Shown: positions 54,901 to 64,000, counted from the first letter of the stretch. The stretch: DNA of 64,000 nt from Strix aluco (GCF_031877795.1 NC_133931.1:133834621-133898620), one strand, 5' to 3'. Numbers and translations are program-made. The notes: generated by a model not told the origin, from the letters alone.

Positions 54901-57900
54901 GTTTTGATTTAAAAAACTTAGATAGTGGTTAGCAACATTTTGGAAAAAACAAATTAATGGGATGACAGTGAAAGTAACTTGTCCCTTTGCCCTTGTTCTA
55001 TTTTTAAAAATACGGAATTCTGCAGTGTGCAATTTTGTTGGTTTTAATTATTGTGTTGCTCTTCAAGTTTAGTTGTTCTAAATTCACCACTAACGAAATT
55101 TAAGAGGAAATCCCTTCCTCCTCTTCCTCCCTCACACCAGCTGAAAAATAAATATTCACATCAGTGTTTGGTTTTGTCTCAATATATCATTCTTCATATC
55201 TTATTTTGTTCCCAGAATCAGAAATTATTCTGGGCCAAATTCTCATTATCTTCAGTGAGTACAGTCTTACTGAAGCATATTATTTCCCTGAATAAGCTGA
55301 TTTACAGAATCACAGAATCATTCAGGTTGGAAAAGACCCTTGGGATCATCGAGTCCAACCATCAGCCCTACTCTACAAAGTTCTCCCCTATATCATATCC
55401 CCCAACATCTCATCCAAATGACCCTTAAACACATCCAGGGATGGTGACTCCACCACCTCCCTGGGCAGCCTATTCCACTGTCTGACCACTCCTCCTGTGA
55501 AAAATTTTTTCCTAATGTCCAGCCTGAACCTCCCCTGTTGCAGTTTAAAGCCGTTCCCCCTTGTTCTGTCACTAATCACCTGTGAGAAGAGACCAGCACC
55601 AACCTCTCTACAATGTCCTTTCAGGTAGCTGTAGAGAGTGATGAGGTCTCCCCTCAGCCTTCTCTTCCTCAAACTAAACAGTCCCAGCTCCTTCAATCAC
55701 TCCTCATAGGATCTGTTCTCCAGGCCCTTCACCAGCTTCGTCGCCCTCCTCTGCACTCGCTCCAGCCCCTCAATATCTCTCTTGTATTGAGGTGCCCAAA
55801 ACTGGACACAATACTCCAGGTGTGGCCTCACCAGTGCAGAGTACAGGGGGACTATCACCTCCCTACTTCTGCTGGTCACACTATTTCTAATACAAGCCAG
55901 GATGCCGTTGGCTTTCTTGGCCACCTGGGCACACTGCCGGCTCATGTTTTTGTCAATTAGAACCCCCAGATCCTTCTCTTCCAGACAGCTCTCCAGCCAC
56001 ACCTCCCCAAGACTGTAGCCATGCAGGGGGTTGTTGTGGCCCAAGTGCAGGACCTGGCACTTGGCCTTGTTGAAGCTCATCCTGTTGACGTTGGCCCACC
56101 GATCCAATCTATCCAAGTCCCTCTGTAGTGCCTCCTTATCTTCATGCAGATCGACACTCCCACTTAACTTGGTGTCATCTGCGAATTTACTGATAATGCA
56201 CTCTATGTCCTTATCAAGGTCATCAATAAAGATGTTGAACAGAAATGGTCCCAATATGGAGCCCTGAGGAACACCACTTGTGACCAGCCACCACCTGGGT
56301 TTAGCTTCATTGACCACCACTCTCTGGGACCATCCATCCAGCCAGTGGTTGACCCAGCAGACCATTCACTCATCCAGGACATGGGCAGCCAGTTTTTCTA
56401 TGAGAATTCTACAGGGAACTGTGTCGAATGCTTTTCGAAAATCCAGGTAGACAATATCCACAGCTTTTCCCGTGAGATTTATCTCCCCATCACTCTCCCT
56501 AGCTAGCTACATTTTGTACTTCTGCAAAAAGAGGTATTATTGCTTTTATTAAAGAAGAAAAGAAAGAAAGAAAGAAAAAGCTCAGTCTTTAAAATATGCC
56601 AAAGGTACATACTGACCTGTAAGGCCACATGTTTGAGAGCACTCAGACCAAGGGGACCAGTCAGAGAGCTGACAGTTCACAGGACATTCCACCACACAGG
56701 ATGTATTCATTTGCCATGTCTTCTCCAAACCAAGCTAAAAGAAAATATTCAATAGTCAGCAGGTAACACCTGGTCTGTGTCATTGGTGCAGGGTATGCAT
56801 TTGGACACAGTGAATCTGAGACAACTAAAACTTTAAGCAAAGCATGAAGTCATTACTAAATAAAAAGTAAAGCAAGTAGGACGTTTAAAAATCTCACTTC
56901 AAGACATTCCTAATGCATATGCTGATTTTTAAATACATGCTTAAATCCTATTTTCATCAATTATTTTCTAAATTAGAGCTTATAAATGGAGGGCTTCATC
57001 TCTACAGTATTACTGTATACAATACTTAAAGGACAAAGTAATTTATGAAGTATCAATAAAGTATTTTGAAATAGGAGTATAAAAATACTGAACTATCAAC
57101 AGCTATTAACAGCTGAATTCAAGTGATACTAGGAGCCAGGTTCAAAACTAACAAAAAAGGATGAACATGCATTGGATAGTCAGTTTATTTGTCAGAAGAT
57201 GTTGCAGATACTAAAAATTTACAGGAGGATCAAGAGAAACTGAACAAGTTAATGGAGAAATCTGAAGGTCTAAACACACATTGGGCAAATGCAATTCAAG
57301 AGCTGAAATCAAGTGGAGGCTGCGAGAGGAATAGATAGAAATTTCTGTATGTCTGTTCTCCTTACTCTTTCTTGGGTATCTGTTTATGCTTCTTTCTTGT
57401 TTTTTTCCTAACATGGTGTGTAAGTTTATTATATATATTATGTTATGCATTCTGATGTATGCAAAAATATTGACATGACATTGACAAGGATTTGTTCTAA
57501 AACAAATATAGCTTTGCATATTTGCTTGTTTTTCTGAAAAGCTTTGCAAAAAGCTGAACACTCTAACAACCCTAAAGTAAAAGCTGCAAATGCTGGGGAA
57601 GTATGAGAGAAGGGGACATAGAAAATAGCCAGACACTTGTTTTCCCAAAAATACATTCTGTACTGAGCTCTTCTCTGGGCAGGAGTCAGCCTAGCACTAA
57701 CAAATGATGGAACCCCCACAGGGAAGGAAGAGTTTTGTGGCCATGCTGGAAGATGGCACAGTGGCTACATGGTCCTTTGGTCTGATCCTGTAAAGCCATT
57801 GCTATGTTCTTATAAACTCCTATGCTCCAGATTTTCCCCATCCAAGGAAGAAAAGAGATATTCTCAGTAACACACATGAGAATATATTACACAAGATGCA

Positions 57901-60900
57901 ATACAACTGATAGCAAAAATATTAGCAAGACAATAATAATCCCTGCAGCCTGCCCAACTTCAGAAGGAGTTAAAAGGATAAGTTGATTATAGTGTGTATG
58001 ATACAAAACACAAAAGAAAATCAATCCTTCCAATATGAACAGATCTGCAGTTTCCCAGCATAAAAGACTGTCCTCTTCATTGGTCCTCTCCAGTGGAACT
58101 TGATCATCATTGAGGCCTGTCAGAATCACAGGAGGTTGTGGATATCTTTTAAGTAGATAAAATCCCCACATAGTTTAAAAAAAGATAAAAAAGCAAACTA
58201 GACATTTCAAAACTTATTAATTTTAACAACTGGAAAGGTTAATGACATAAAACCAGCAGTTAAGACTTTAAAAAGGAAATAAAACCACTATTTCCTACTA
58301 AATGCAAGCATAGAACAATAATTAGGCACAACATTAGCATGTCCTCCATAAATAAACCACTACAAGTACTGGAAATGTCTCAACCTGATAGATTCACCAA
58401 GACTTAAATTTGCATTTGCAGTACCATTTATTGAGACAAATGAGGTTTTAGACCTCTGTTCTGTTTTATAAATCAAAGAATGCGTTCTTGGCTTTTCTCT
58501 GTGGTACAGCATAACCTTGATTATCCAGCTATTGCACACAGACAACACCTGAAACCTTTGGATAATCTGAAGTTTGCATAATTAGGAAACTAGAGAACTG
58601 TCTTTAAAGTCCATATTTGGGTCAAATCTTCTGAGCAAAGGCTTTAAAGTGTGCTGAATTGATTCCTGCTAATTACAGAAACAAAACTGCTCTCTTTCAA
58701 GACTGGCCTTCTCAGCTGGACTTCGGCAGCTAGAAAAGGAAAAGCCCAAGAGAGATATTAAAGGTGAAGAGGAGAAAGCTGAAGGCCAGATTACCCACAG
58801 TGATCTGCCATTTGCATGCCTTAGATACTGAAGTGCAGCTGAAATAGATTTGGGGAACAATTGTCAGGCTGCAATTTGATATGAATCACATACTCTTTTC
58901 TCATCTCTCTCTTTCCTTCAGTTGGTGAACCACAATTCACCTTGAAGAGCTTAGAAAACATTTGGAAAAGTGTTCAGTAGCTCCCTTCCCTGAAAGAGCC
59001 TCTGTTCTGGATGAGTTGTGGTTTCTGATTTGAGAATGGCAAGTACCGGAGGAGCTACACTGAAAGCTACTGCTGAGCACCCTGTACTTCTGGTCACACA
59101 CACCAGGGGCAGCGGGCTGCCAGATCAGCATGCTCTATAAACCCTGTGATCCACAAAAAGTATCTGTATTTGTTTATAGGAATGTTTGGCACTGCAGATT
59201 AACCTCTGCTGGAGGTTAATCATGTAATTTGACAAGCAGACTATCTGCCAATAAACCAGAAAAGTTTGCTTTCTAATGCAGACAAAACTGCTGGTTTCTA
59301 GGCTTTTCTGATCTTTAATTGAAGGTAAATGAATAAAAATAAGCCAATAAATATGAATATGACCAGGGCCATCTTGCTTTAGGTGATCTGATTTTCAAAG
59401 ACTCAAGCAAAAGACAAGCTGAGTTCTTGTGATGTGCTAATTTTGTAGAGTTAGAGACCAAGTAATCCAGTATTACTTTGCCTTGAGAGTTTGAAGGGAA
59501 CTATGTTAACATAACAAGGACTTGGAAATAAGCTCTAGAAATTGATTTATCCTGGCAGTAATCAGGATGACTGGCTAGCTTCTTTAGCTGATTGACTGAA
59601 ACGCACAGGATCATATGAACGCATTAGGAAACCAGAGCACAGGGGCTCAGAAGAAATGTTTGTATTTAGCTATGCTGATGCTCATATCTGGAGATGGTGA
59701 TAGTCAAAAGAAAATGTGAAGTTGGGGGTTTTTTGTACATGGCTTTTATTAGTTTCTTGAACCACATATTGTATAGGAACTCAGACATTGCAATCAGGCT
59801 TCTTCATTTCTTAGGGATCAAAATACGTTTTAACTATTCTGATCTCTCTTCTTTGCATATAACAAGAATCATAATTCTGTAAATGTATCTACACATATAT
59901 TAAACAAAACTTTTGTTTTATTTACACATCTAGTATAAAGTTTTATGATAGTCCAGGGGAAATTCCATTAGCTAAGACACTCCAAAATTATTTCATCTTC
60001 CTCTTATCATCTACTTTTCTAACCACATGCACCTTATTTTGAACTTCACTTAATCTTTCTGCACTGCCCTTATAATACAAAAAACCCAGCAAAAATTCCC
60101 ACCCTGAAGGATCATGTGATTAGATTAGTAAGAGGTACATAGTATGTATTCACATTTTGATAATTTCTTGAATATTCCCCTCTCATGACCCGGAAGGTCA
60201 CAGAGTTGGCTTTCACATCTTCAGAGTGAAGGGTCTGGTTAGACCTGAACAGCTTGGCTTTCTTGTTAATCAGTTAACAGGTTTTACTCCTCACAGTTAT
60301 TGGATCAGCCTTTGACCTTGTTGTACCACTGCTTACACATCCATAATTCAACAAATATTCTTAACAGTATGACTGGGGAGTGGACCAGAGCTTTCTACAT
60401 GAAGATGTATCTCTATATGAGATATAATCTATAATCAAAAGGACAAATAAGACTGTATCACAGTGCTGATAAAGCCAGGACCTCACTGCAGGGATGTCTG
60501 TTGGCCAGCCAATTACAGCAATTAGCTTTTGAGATATTATCTTGTTGCCCTTATTATTTCTCTGAGTAATAAACTTTCATTTCTTAAATGCAGGAAAGCT
60601 CCAGAGCTTTTCTGCAATGAGATTTCAGTGTGAAATATAATCATTTGTTCTAAATGTTGCTCAAAATCTTTGGTTAACAATAGGAATAATTTCTTGGGTT
60701 TATGGTAAAAGAAATGTATTTCCGCTTAAAATTTAATAAAACATATTTTTTTCTATTGAAATATAGATGTGATATTTTATATCATGTCTTGGTATAAATT
60801 AATCAATATTGCAGTCTCTTGCCAAAAGACCGATTTTTTTTTTCCTTTTAATGCATTAAAACATTAACAAAATGCATTAATACATTCCCCTATTAACTTC

Positions 60901-63794
60901 ACAGAAACTTTCTGGTAGGTAGCCAGATCCTGATTTTTTTCCTGAGACATAAATGATAAAATTATTAGATTTTATTATAAACCCAAGAGCTATCTGTGAA
61001 GGAGGAACCTGGGACAAACGCAGGGTGCCAGAGTCAGCTCAAACCTCCTGCCTTTGATAAGAACTTACAGGTTCAGGAATCTAGGATGTTAGAGAAGGTC
61101 AGCTACACCATTACAAAACTATACTCCAAAGTATGTGATGAGTTTCCTGACTCTCTCCACTTCTGATGAAACTCCTCTATGGGCACGTCCTGAAGAGCAG
61201 CTACTAGCCAAGGAAGGTCTAACAGAAAAGGTGTTGGTACCAAAGCTGCTGTGGAGACCACTTCACCTTAGTCCCCTATTGCAAGTGATTTTGTTTCTGA
61301 TGTCAAGATGGTGGGGCAACAGCAGCTGAAACAAGTTCAGTTACTTCCCATCAGAAGAGCGTGTAGGATTGCCCTTAATGTAGCACTTGTGTTGTCTTCC
61401 CATTTGCCTTCACATTACTATCTCCATGCAATTGAAAACATTAAGAGCAACACACAAAATGTCAGAAAACCAGTGCTGCTAAATTTGAAGTTAGTTTGAA
61501 CATTTCCAAAACAGCTCTTTCAAAATTTAAGGGCTCCTGACTGCTAATTAGTTCTCCATATATGCTCCTATTTAATATTGCATTCATGCTGCACATTTTT
61601 TCACACTAGCTTGGGTATCTTTTGCATTGCACAGCTGGATACAAGAAGTTAGCATTCAGCCCAGCTGCAGAATGGCACGTGAGAAATGTTTTCCAACACA
61701 TTGAGTAAATGATTGATACTGGCAGCTGTCCAAGGCTCCATGCAGAAATTGTACCAAATTAGAAAGATGATTAGTGTTCTGATTAAGATTTATTATCTTT
61801 ATTCTACTTTATTAATTATTGTTTCTAAGTCATTTCCTTCAGGACACAATAATTAGCATACATTCACGGAGGCACTTAAAAGTAACCGAAGGAAATTGTA
61901 TAAAAATCACCATCAATGGCACAGTTCATTTCAGAGGTACTTAACAATCCATGAATAGAGTTTCAAAACATCTGGTGAAGATGGCTTACATGCCGTATTG
62001 CTCAGTTGGCTCAGCATTAATTAGCACCATTAGAAGGGAGCTTACTCACAGGTACCCACTCACCTCTTCACAGTACTTCAGGTCAACCGATTTGCCATCA
62101 CTGCGAACACAATCGAGCATCCGTGTTTTGATACCATTACCACAGACAGCCTTCTCGCTGAGCTGACATGTGCTCCAGTCTGGAAATAAGGAATTCATTA
62201 GCGTAGCAGACATTTTAGGTAAAACTCATAATGATCCAATTTCCCACCTAATTCTAATTCTGATGGCCTAAAATAATCCTCAAAAGCACCTTCTACACAT
62301 CCAAAGGCTTATGAAGCCCAGCTGCCACACATTTTTGGAAAAAGCGACTTTTACTGCAAATAGTCAGTGCCATGATGCCTTCCTAAAAAGTTTATATTTG
62401 GTTTCGTCTGCATGGATTTTGAGCAAATCACAAAATGGTAGGAGAAATACATTTCCTGGAATTACAGCATGCACACTTCACCCAAGTTGCAAAGCCTCCA
62501 GTAATATTTCATCTGGATCAAACAGCCTGAATCAGTTTTCAGAACAAGCTCCACATCTCCCTCCAGATAAGAACAGAAAGCTGAAAAATCTGTGCTGTAA
62601 GGTGAATGGAAGTAAGCCATAGTCCCAGGCTGTCACTAGAGCGTAACACCACAAATACCTGTCACATTGTAGTCATAGTGGTAGCAGTTTTTGTTCAAAG
62701 TGCAGACTTCCGTCTCAGTGGCAGCAGGACAAGATTTTCCATCATCTGGTTGTCTCAGAGATTCAGCTGACCTTTCACGGACACTACTTCCATTGCATGG
62801 CTTGAAAGGGAGATTGGAAACAGCTTTGATATTTCGGTGCCTTGATACCTTTTTTCATGCAACATTACAACAACCTTTCAAGTAATCCCTTCACAAAACA
62901 CAAACGTAAAATAATGGGCTCATGCTGTTGTGTAAGAGAAACCATGTTTGTTATTTCAGAGAGAATTCAATCTGCTCTTTCACCTTGGTACCACCCAAGG
63001 TGAAATATCCTCTTAACTTGGAAACACCTCGATACTTTTCTAACTAGTTCATGTTTCAATACTAGTGTTTTGGAATTATTTCACTCATAAACTGGATATT
63101 GAAATGCTCACTTTCCAAATGCTACAATGTAGTGCACCAGATCCCAAACACTCAGAGGTCCTGAAACACTTTTTTATGTTTGGTTTGGGTTTTTTGAGAT
63201 TTCTTTTAGAAATTCCTTAGAGGAAGAGGAGAGGAGACCCAAAATTATCTTTCTATGCTCAGTCTTGATCTACAGACTTTGCTCGTTCCAGGATAGTGAC
63301 ATCTTTAGTACAGTGACTGAACTGCTATGGAGAGGCTCACAGCTATACTCAAAGACAGACCCACAAGTCACTGCCAAAGCTATTCCACCACACAGAACCC
63401 ACCCCACACTGAAGAATGACCACTGGAGACATTATATTTTGTGTTATGGAACAATTTCAATTAACGAAAAATACTGGCACGCTTTATTTGCAACCATCAA
63501 CAACCCTAAAGGTGACAGTAAAGATAAATATTTACACATGTAATCCTGCTCAATTCAGCATCTTTGCACAATATGTCATGTATACATTTTTAAAGTATCC
63601 TCCTAATACTATATATGTTACACTTCAGTATACTTCTTACCAAAGAACATCGAGACCATGATCCCCATTCAGACATAACACAGTCCTCAGGACATGGTAA
63701 CGTGCATTTTCTAGCACCAAGTGGCATCTCTTCAGGATCACATAGATAGTCCTCTACAGTGTCAGAAGGACCATCCACAGTGTTTAGCATGCAC
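39850..63794 (-). CDS. THSD7A: THSD7A, 3' portion of the gene (12 coding exons, C-terminal about 528 residues)
   Basis: This is a single-pass type I membrane protein with a large thrombospondin type-1 ectodomain; family members act at the cell surface and in the extracellular matrix (endothelial migration, podocyte foot processes). Twelve exons join on the minus strand with AG/GT sites and matching phases: 63641-63794, 62659-62800, 62064-62179, 56617-56734, 52518-52663, 51914-52088, 49673-49846, 48565-48660, 45463-45545, 44914-45124, 41487-41574 and 39850-39934. The joined product shows repeated Cys-rich TSP1 units with WxxW cores (EWGSW, DWSPW, EWSEW), an EGF-like stretch, a linker, a helix around [20 protein letters not shown], and the tail [17 protein letters not shown]. 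From memory, the linker and tail match THSD7A better than the paralogue THSD7B, whose tail differs after CKKPK. The human protein is about 1650 residues, so roughly two thirds lies beyond the window. The copy looks intact. Confidence 0.96.
39935..41486 (-). other. THSD7A last intron, 1.6 kb
   Basis: It lies between the transmembrane exon and the tail exon, with a GTGAGT donor and a TTGTTTCAG acceptor. No repeat or gene was recognised. Confidence 0.8.
41487..41574 (-). CDS. THSD7A: THSD7A exon: transmembrane segment
   Basis: The exon is 88 nt: two bases, 28 codons, two bases. The acceptor ends TTTTAG and the donor is GTGAGT. It encodes [20 protein letters not shown] followed by IVSMIYLA. The 22 or so uncharged residues after the Lys are the single transmembrane helix. 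The final codon is split and becomes Cys in the next exon. Confidence 0.97.
41575..44913 (-). other. THSD7A intron, 3.3 kb
   Basis: Mostly AT-rich, with a T run near 43769-43788. A less AT-rich patch at about 41730-41900 stands out and contains a 15-base string identical to part of the MIR consensus as I remember it (TAACCTCTCTGTGCC), which alone is too little to call an element. Confidence 0.75.
44914..45124 (-). CDS. THSD7A: THSD7A exon: EGF-like end and juxtamembrane linker
   Basis: The exon is 211 nt: 70 codons plus one base. The acceptor is TTGTTCCCTACAG and the donor GTGAAG. It starts [20 protein letters not shown], continues EQCTLIPVV and [20 protein letters not shown], then a Ser/Asn-rich part, and closes [12 protein letters not shown]. 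The CxCEDGYxE pattern resembles the last cysteines of an EGF-like module. The linker has no cysteines after EQC and looks unstructured before the membrane. Confidence 0.95.
45125..45462 (-). other. THSD7A intron, 338 bp
   Basis: Short intron with a GTATGT donor and a TTCCCTACAG acceptor. Nothing of note is seen inside. Confidence 0.8.
45463..45545 (-). CDS. THSD7A: THSD7A exon: Cys-rich segment leading into an EGF-like stretch
   Basis: The exon is 83 nt: two bases, then 27 codons. The acceptor is TTTCTGTCCTACAG and the donor GTATGT. It encodes [20 protein letters not shown] followed by PHAYCSE, with four cysteines. It ends in phase 0 and joins TRACSC in the next exon. Confidence 0.92.
45546..48564 (-). 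other. THSD7A intron, 3.0 kb
   Basis: AT-rich intronic sequence with a GTAACT donor and a TGTCCTACAG acceptor. It includes an A run near 48283-48296. Nothing else was recognised. Confidence 0.8.
48565..48660 (-). CDS. THSD7A: THSD7A exon: final TSP1-like segment ([22 protein letters not shown])
   Basis: The exon is 96 nt: two bases, 31 codons, one base. The acceptor is CTCTGTGTAG and the donor GTAACT. It encodes [20 protein letters not shown] followed by [11 protein letters not shown]. This is a tryptophan-rich TSP1 variant with few cysteines. NVT is a sequon. Confidence 0.93.
48661..49672 (-). other. THSD7A intron, 1.0 kb, with a MIR-like stretch
   Basis: The central part (about 49040-49165) is less AT-rich than its surroundings and resembles a MIR-type SINE core. 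The remainder is ordinary intronic sequence. Confidence 0.75.
49040..49165 (+). repeat. Possible ancient MIR-like SINE fragment
   Basis: A block with the layout of a MIR core in the plus sense: CTCAGCTCTGCTGTAC, then GGCCTGGGATAAATCATGAA, then CTTCTGCACCTTAGCTCCCT, TATAAATAC. These align in order, with mismatches, to the remembered MIR pieces for the CTCTGCC box, the GACCTTGGGCAAGT core and the CTCTGTGCCTCAGTTTCC stretch. No tRNA-like head was recognised. The call rests on memory of the consensus. Confidence 0.4.
49673..49846 (-). CDS. THSD7A: THSD7A exon: near-complete TSP1 repeat ([16 protein letters not shown])
   Basis: The exon is 174 nt: two bases, 57 codons, one base. The acceptor is TTTGACAG and the donor GTAAGC. 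It encodes [20 protein letters not shown] and then [20 protein letters not shown], closing at ETRPCN. It has a WxxW pair, and CQLTCVNG fits the CxxS/TCxxG consensus for O-fucosylation of TSP1 repeats. This is the clearest modification motif in the visible part of the protein. Confidence 0.95.
49847..51913 (-). other. THSD7A intron, 2.1 kb
   Basis: AT-rich sequence with a GTAACA donor and a TTTGACAG acceptor. I see no repeat or gene in it. Confidence 0.8.
51914..52088 (-). CDS. THSD7A: THSD7A exon: TSP1 repeat body ([12 protein letters not shown])
   Basis: The exon is 175 nt: 58 codons plus one base. The acceptor is TTCTTCCCCAG and the donor GTAACA. It encodes [20 protein letters not shown], an acidic insert ([14 protein letters not shown]), and a close at [12 protein letters not shown] is a potential N-glycosylation site. 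It joins DCYLREW in the next exon. Confidence 0.94.
52089..52517 (-). other. THSD7A short intron, 429 bp, with G and A homopolymer tracts
   Basis: On the plus strand it contains a run of about 12-13 G near 52205 and a run of about 16 A near 52264, separated by an AAAC-rich stretch. On the transcribed strand these are a poly-C and a poly-T; the poly-T lies on the donor side, far from the acceptor. Confidence 0.8.
52518..52663 (-). CDS. THSD7A: THSD7A exon: TSP1 repeat with RRRT strand and following repeat opening
   Basis: The exon is 146 nt: two bases, then 48 codons. The acceptor is TTATTTACAG and the donor GTAAAA. It encodes [20 protein letters not shown], then [20 protein letters not shown]. 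The arginine run and the second cysteine pair fit the TSP1 fold; the next repeat opens with a spaced WQYGQW instead of a WxxW. It ends in phase 0. Confidence 0.94.
55388..55696 (-). pseudogene. CR1 ORF2 C-terminal segment after an internal stop
   Basis: This is in the same frame as the preceding segment, separated from it by one TGA. It encodes the typical CR1 C-terminus ([19 protein letters not shown] and [20 protein letters not shown]) and closes shortly before the CR1 3' end. Confidence 0.92.
55697..56365 (-). pseudogene. CR1 reverse transcriptase fragment, larger open segment
   Basis: A 222-codon open segment of the CR1 ORF2. It carries the [10 protein letters not shown] and FADDTK motifs and the conserved [20 protein letters not shown] stretch of the CR1 clade. 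It is bounded by in-frame stops on both sides, and catalytic motif A lies upstream of the first stop. It is a retrotransposon remnant, not a host gene. Confidence 0.93.
56551..56580 (+). repeat. GAAA-rich simple repeat beside the CR1
   Basis: A short AAAG/GAAA tract about 40 bp beyond the CR1 5' edge and about 37 bp from the THSD7A exon donor at 56617. On the transcribed strand it is a TTTC tract. Confidence 0.8.
56617..56734 (-). CDS. THSD7A: THSD7A exon: end of one TSP1 repeat and start of the next ([13 protein letters not shown])
   Basis: The exon is 118 nt: 39 codons plus one base. The acceptor is TTTCTTTTAG and the donor GTCAGT. It encodes [20 protein letters not shown] followed by [19 protein letters not shown], a textbook TSP1 opening with a WxxW pair. 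An NTS sequon is present. The flanking intron on the lower-coordinate side contains a CR1 insertion whose 5' edge lies about 100 bp from this exon's donor. Confidence 0.94.
56735..62063 (-). other. THSD7A intron, 5.3 kb
   Basis: This is the largest intron in the window. It is AT-rich and non-repetitive by eye. Minus-strand ORFs at 57211-57719 and 57887-58171 were inspected and show no family signature. No transposon was recognised. Confidence 0.75.
62064..62179 (-). CDS. THSD7A: THSD7A exon: TSP1 repeat segment ([15 protein letters not shown])
   Basis: The exon is 116 nt: two bases, then 38 codons. The acceptor is TTATTTCCAG and the donor GTGAGT. It encodes [15 protein letters not shown], then [16 protein letters not shown], and ends LKYCEE. 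The [13 protein letters not shown] run is the usual arginine-containing middle strand of a TSP1 repeat. It ends in phase 0 and joins LGLEKTW. Confidence 0.93.
62180..62658 (-). other. THSD7A intron, 479 bp
   Basis: The intron has a GTATTT donor and a TTTCCAG acceptor. A 103-codon plus-strand ORF (62311-62622) spans most of it but has no recognisable domain and is probably chance. Confidence 0.8.
62659..62800 (-). CDS. THSD7A: THSD7A exon: body of a TSP1 repeat
   Basis: The exon is 142 nt: 47 codons plus one base. The acceptor CCCTTTCAAG is weaker than its neighbours because AAG replaces the usual CAG/TAG. It starts in phase 0 with [18 protein letters not shown], runs through five cysteines of the TSP1 fold, and ends at YDYNVT before a GTATTT donor. 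NGS and NVT are potential N-glycosylation sequons. The split codon is completed as Asp in the next exon (DWSTC). Confidence 0.92.
62801..63640 (-). other. THSD7A intron, 840 bp
   Basis: The intron has a GTAAGA donor and a CTTTCAAG acceptor. No repeat family or RNA gene is recognised. The plus-strand ORFs at 63265-63661 have no domain signature. Confidence 0.8.
63641..63794 (-). CDS. THSD7A: THSD7A exon: inter-TSP1 segment plus start of a TSP1 repeat
   Basis: The exon is 154 nt. It follows a TTTTTTCCAG acceptor and ends at a GTAAGA donor. Its first base completes a codon begun in the upstream exon outside the window, and 51 codons follow. The product includes [20 protein letters not shown] and then [15 protein letters not shown], the opening of a TSP1 repeat whose WxxW pair (EWGSW) is a possible C-mannosylation site. 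The exon ends in phase 0 and continues into PCNGSS of the next exon. Confidence 0.93.
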
Positions 63795-64000
63795 CTGGAA
63801 AAAAGAACTGCACATAAACTGCATTTGCCGTGGATTGCGTACAGTAACTGTGTTCCATAGTATTCTGAAGCATTTTAACATTTTGTCAGCACATAACAAT
63901 CATGAAGTAATTGAAGTAACACAACTAAGTATTGACCTATCAATATCCAAGAAAATCTGAAGAGCTAAAACTAATCCTCGTTTTTACAGATGACAGCCAT
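63795..64000 (-). other. THSD7A intron, truncated by the window edge
   Basis: These 206 bases precede the first visible exon. Apart from the polypyrimidine tract just before the acceptor I see nothing in them. Confidence 0.8.

Larger units (their letters stand above)
55303..56512 (-). mobile_element. CR1 LINE retrotransposon, 5'-truncated, with broken reverse transcriptase
   Basis: The element is on the minus strand, in the same sense as THSD7A. It ends at the low-coordinate side with the CR1-type octamer repeat (ATTCTGTG then ATTCTGT). The reading frame covers the C-terminal half of the ORF2 reverse transcriptase: motif A ([10 protein letters not shown]) near 56420-56450, [10 protein letters not shown] near 56270, the catalytic FADD near 56180, then the thumb and tail to about 55388. 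Two in-frame TGA codons interrupt it, at 56366-56368 and 55697-55699; the second sits where CR1 copies usually have an Arg codon, consistent with CpG decay. The 5' end is missing, as in most CR1 copies. It is non-functional but clearly younger than the relics at 17.9 and 34.0 kb. Confidence 0.95.
52664..56616 (-). other. THSD7A intron, 4.0 kb, containing a CR1 LINE and a GAAA tract
   Basis: About 1.2 kb near the donor side (55303-56512) is a CR1 insertion, and 56551-56580 is a short GAAA-rich tract next to it. The rest (52664-55302) is AT-rich and unremarkable; the ORF at 53825-54178 has no recognisable domain. Confidence 0.8.

Noticed and set aside
55388..56365. Reverse-transcriptase ORFs as a host gene
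   Set aside because: They are parts of one CR1 LINE frame with internal stops, 5' truncation and a CR1 3' end.
39850..63794. Assignment to the paralogue THSD7B
   Set aside because: The juxtamembrane linker and the tail ([16 protein letters not shown]) fit THSD7A as I remember it; THSD7B shares the PLTLAYDGD end but differs before it.

Overview
The window is vertebrate nuclear DNA and almost certainly avian. It has long AT-rich non-coding stretches, GT-AG introns, a CR1 LINE with the octamer-type 3' end typical of birds and reptiles, older CR1 relics, and a TG...CA solo LTR whose ends resemble a bird ERVL-type LTR as I remember it. I see no bacterial, plasmid or viral gene layout, no CRISPR array, and no recognisable rRNA or tRNA gene.

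One protein-coding gene is supported. The minus strand from 63794 down to 39850 carries twelve consecutive coding exons of THSD7A (thrombospondin type-1 domain-containing 7A), from the middle of the ectodomain to the stop codon. Every exon has AG/GT boundaries and the phases join without conflict, giving about 528 codons plus the stop. The product runs through roughly six TSP1-type repeats, an EGF-like cysteine stretch, a juxtamembrane linker, one transmembrane helix and a 28-residue basic tail ending DGDADM. The 5' exons, the promoter and the start codon lie beyond 64000. A long AT-rich 3' UTR probably follows down to about 36.1 kb, where there is a candidate poly(A) signal.

The low-coordinate part (1 to about 36 kb) lies downstream of the gene and has no exon I can recognise. 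It holds a purine-rich tract (about 2.9 kb), a TA-rich stretch (8.9-9.0 kb), a 19-unit AATAG microsatellite (17.8 kb) touching a degraded CR1 fragment, a solo LTR (19.0-20.0 kb) with near-identical 5-bp flanks, a small CpG-rich island with a 30-bp tandem repeat and a CTCF-like motif (20.64-20.85 kb), a PBX/MEIS-type inverted repeat (21.7 kb), a G-quadruplex-prone C tract (30.5 kb) and a second CR1 relic related to the first (33.9-34.1 kb).

The introns are mostly unremarkable. They contain one well-preserved CR1 in antisense to the plus strand, that is, in the same transcriptional sense as THSD7A (55.3-56.5 kb); a possible MIR-like SINE (49.0-49.2 kb); and homopolymer tracts. I found no evidence of a previously undescribed multi-gene system. 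The best follow-up leads are the CpG island/CTCF element beside the solo LTR and the possible conserved non-coding elements.
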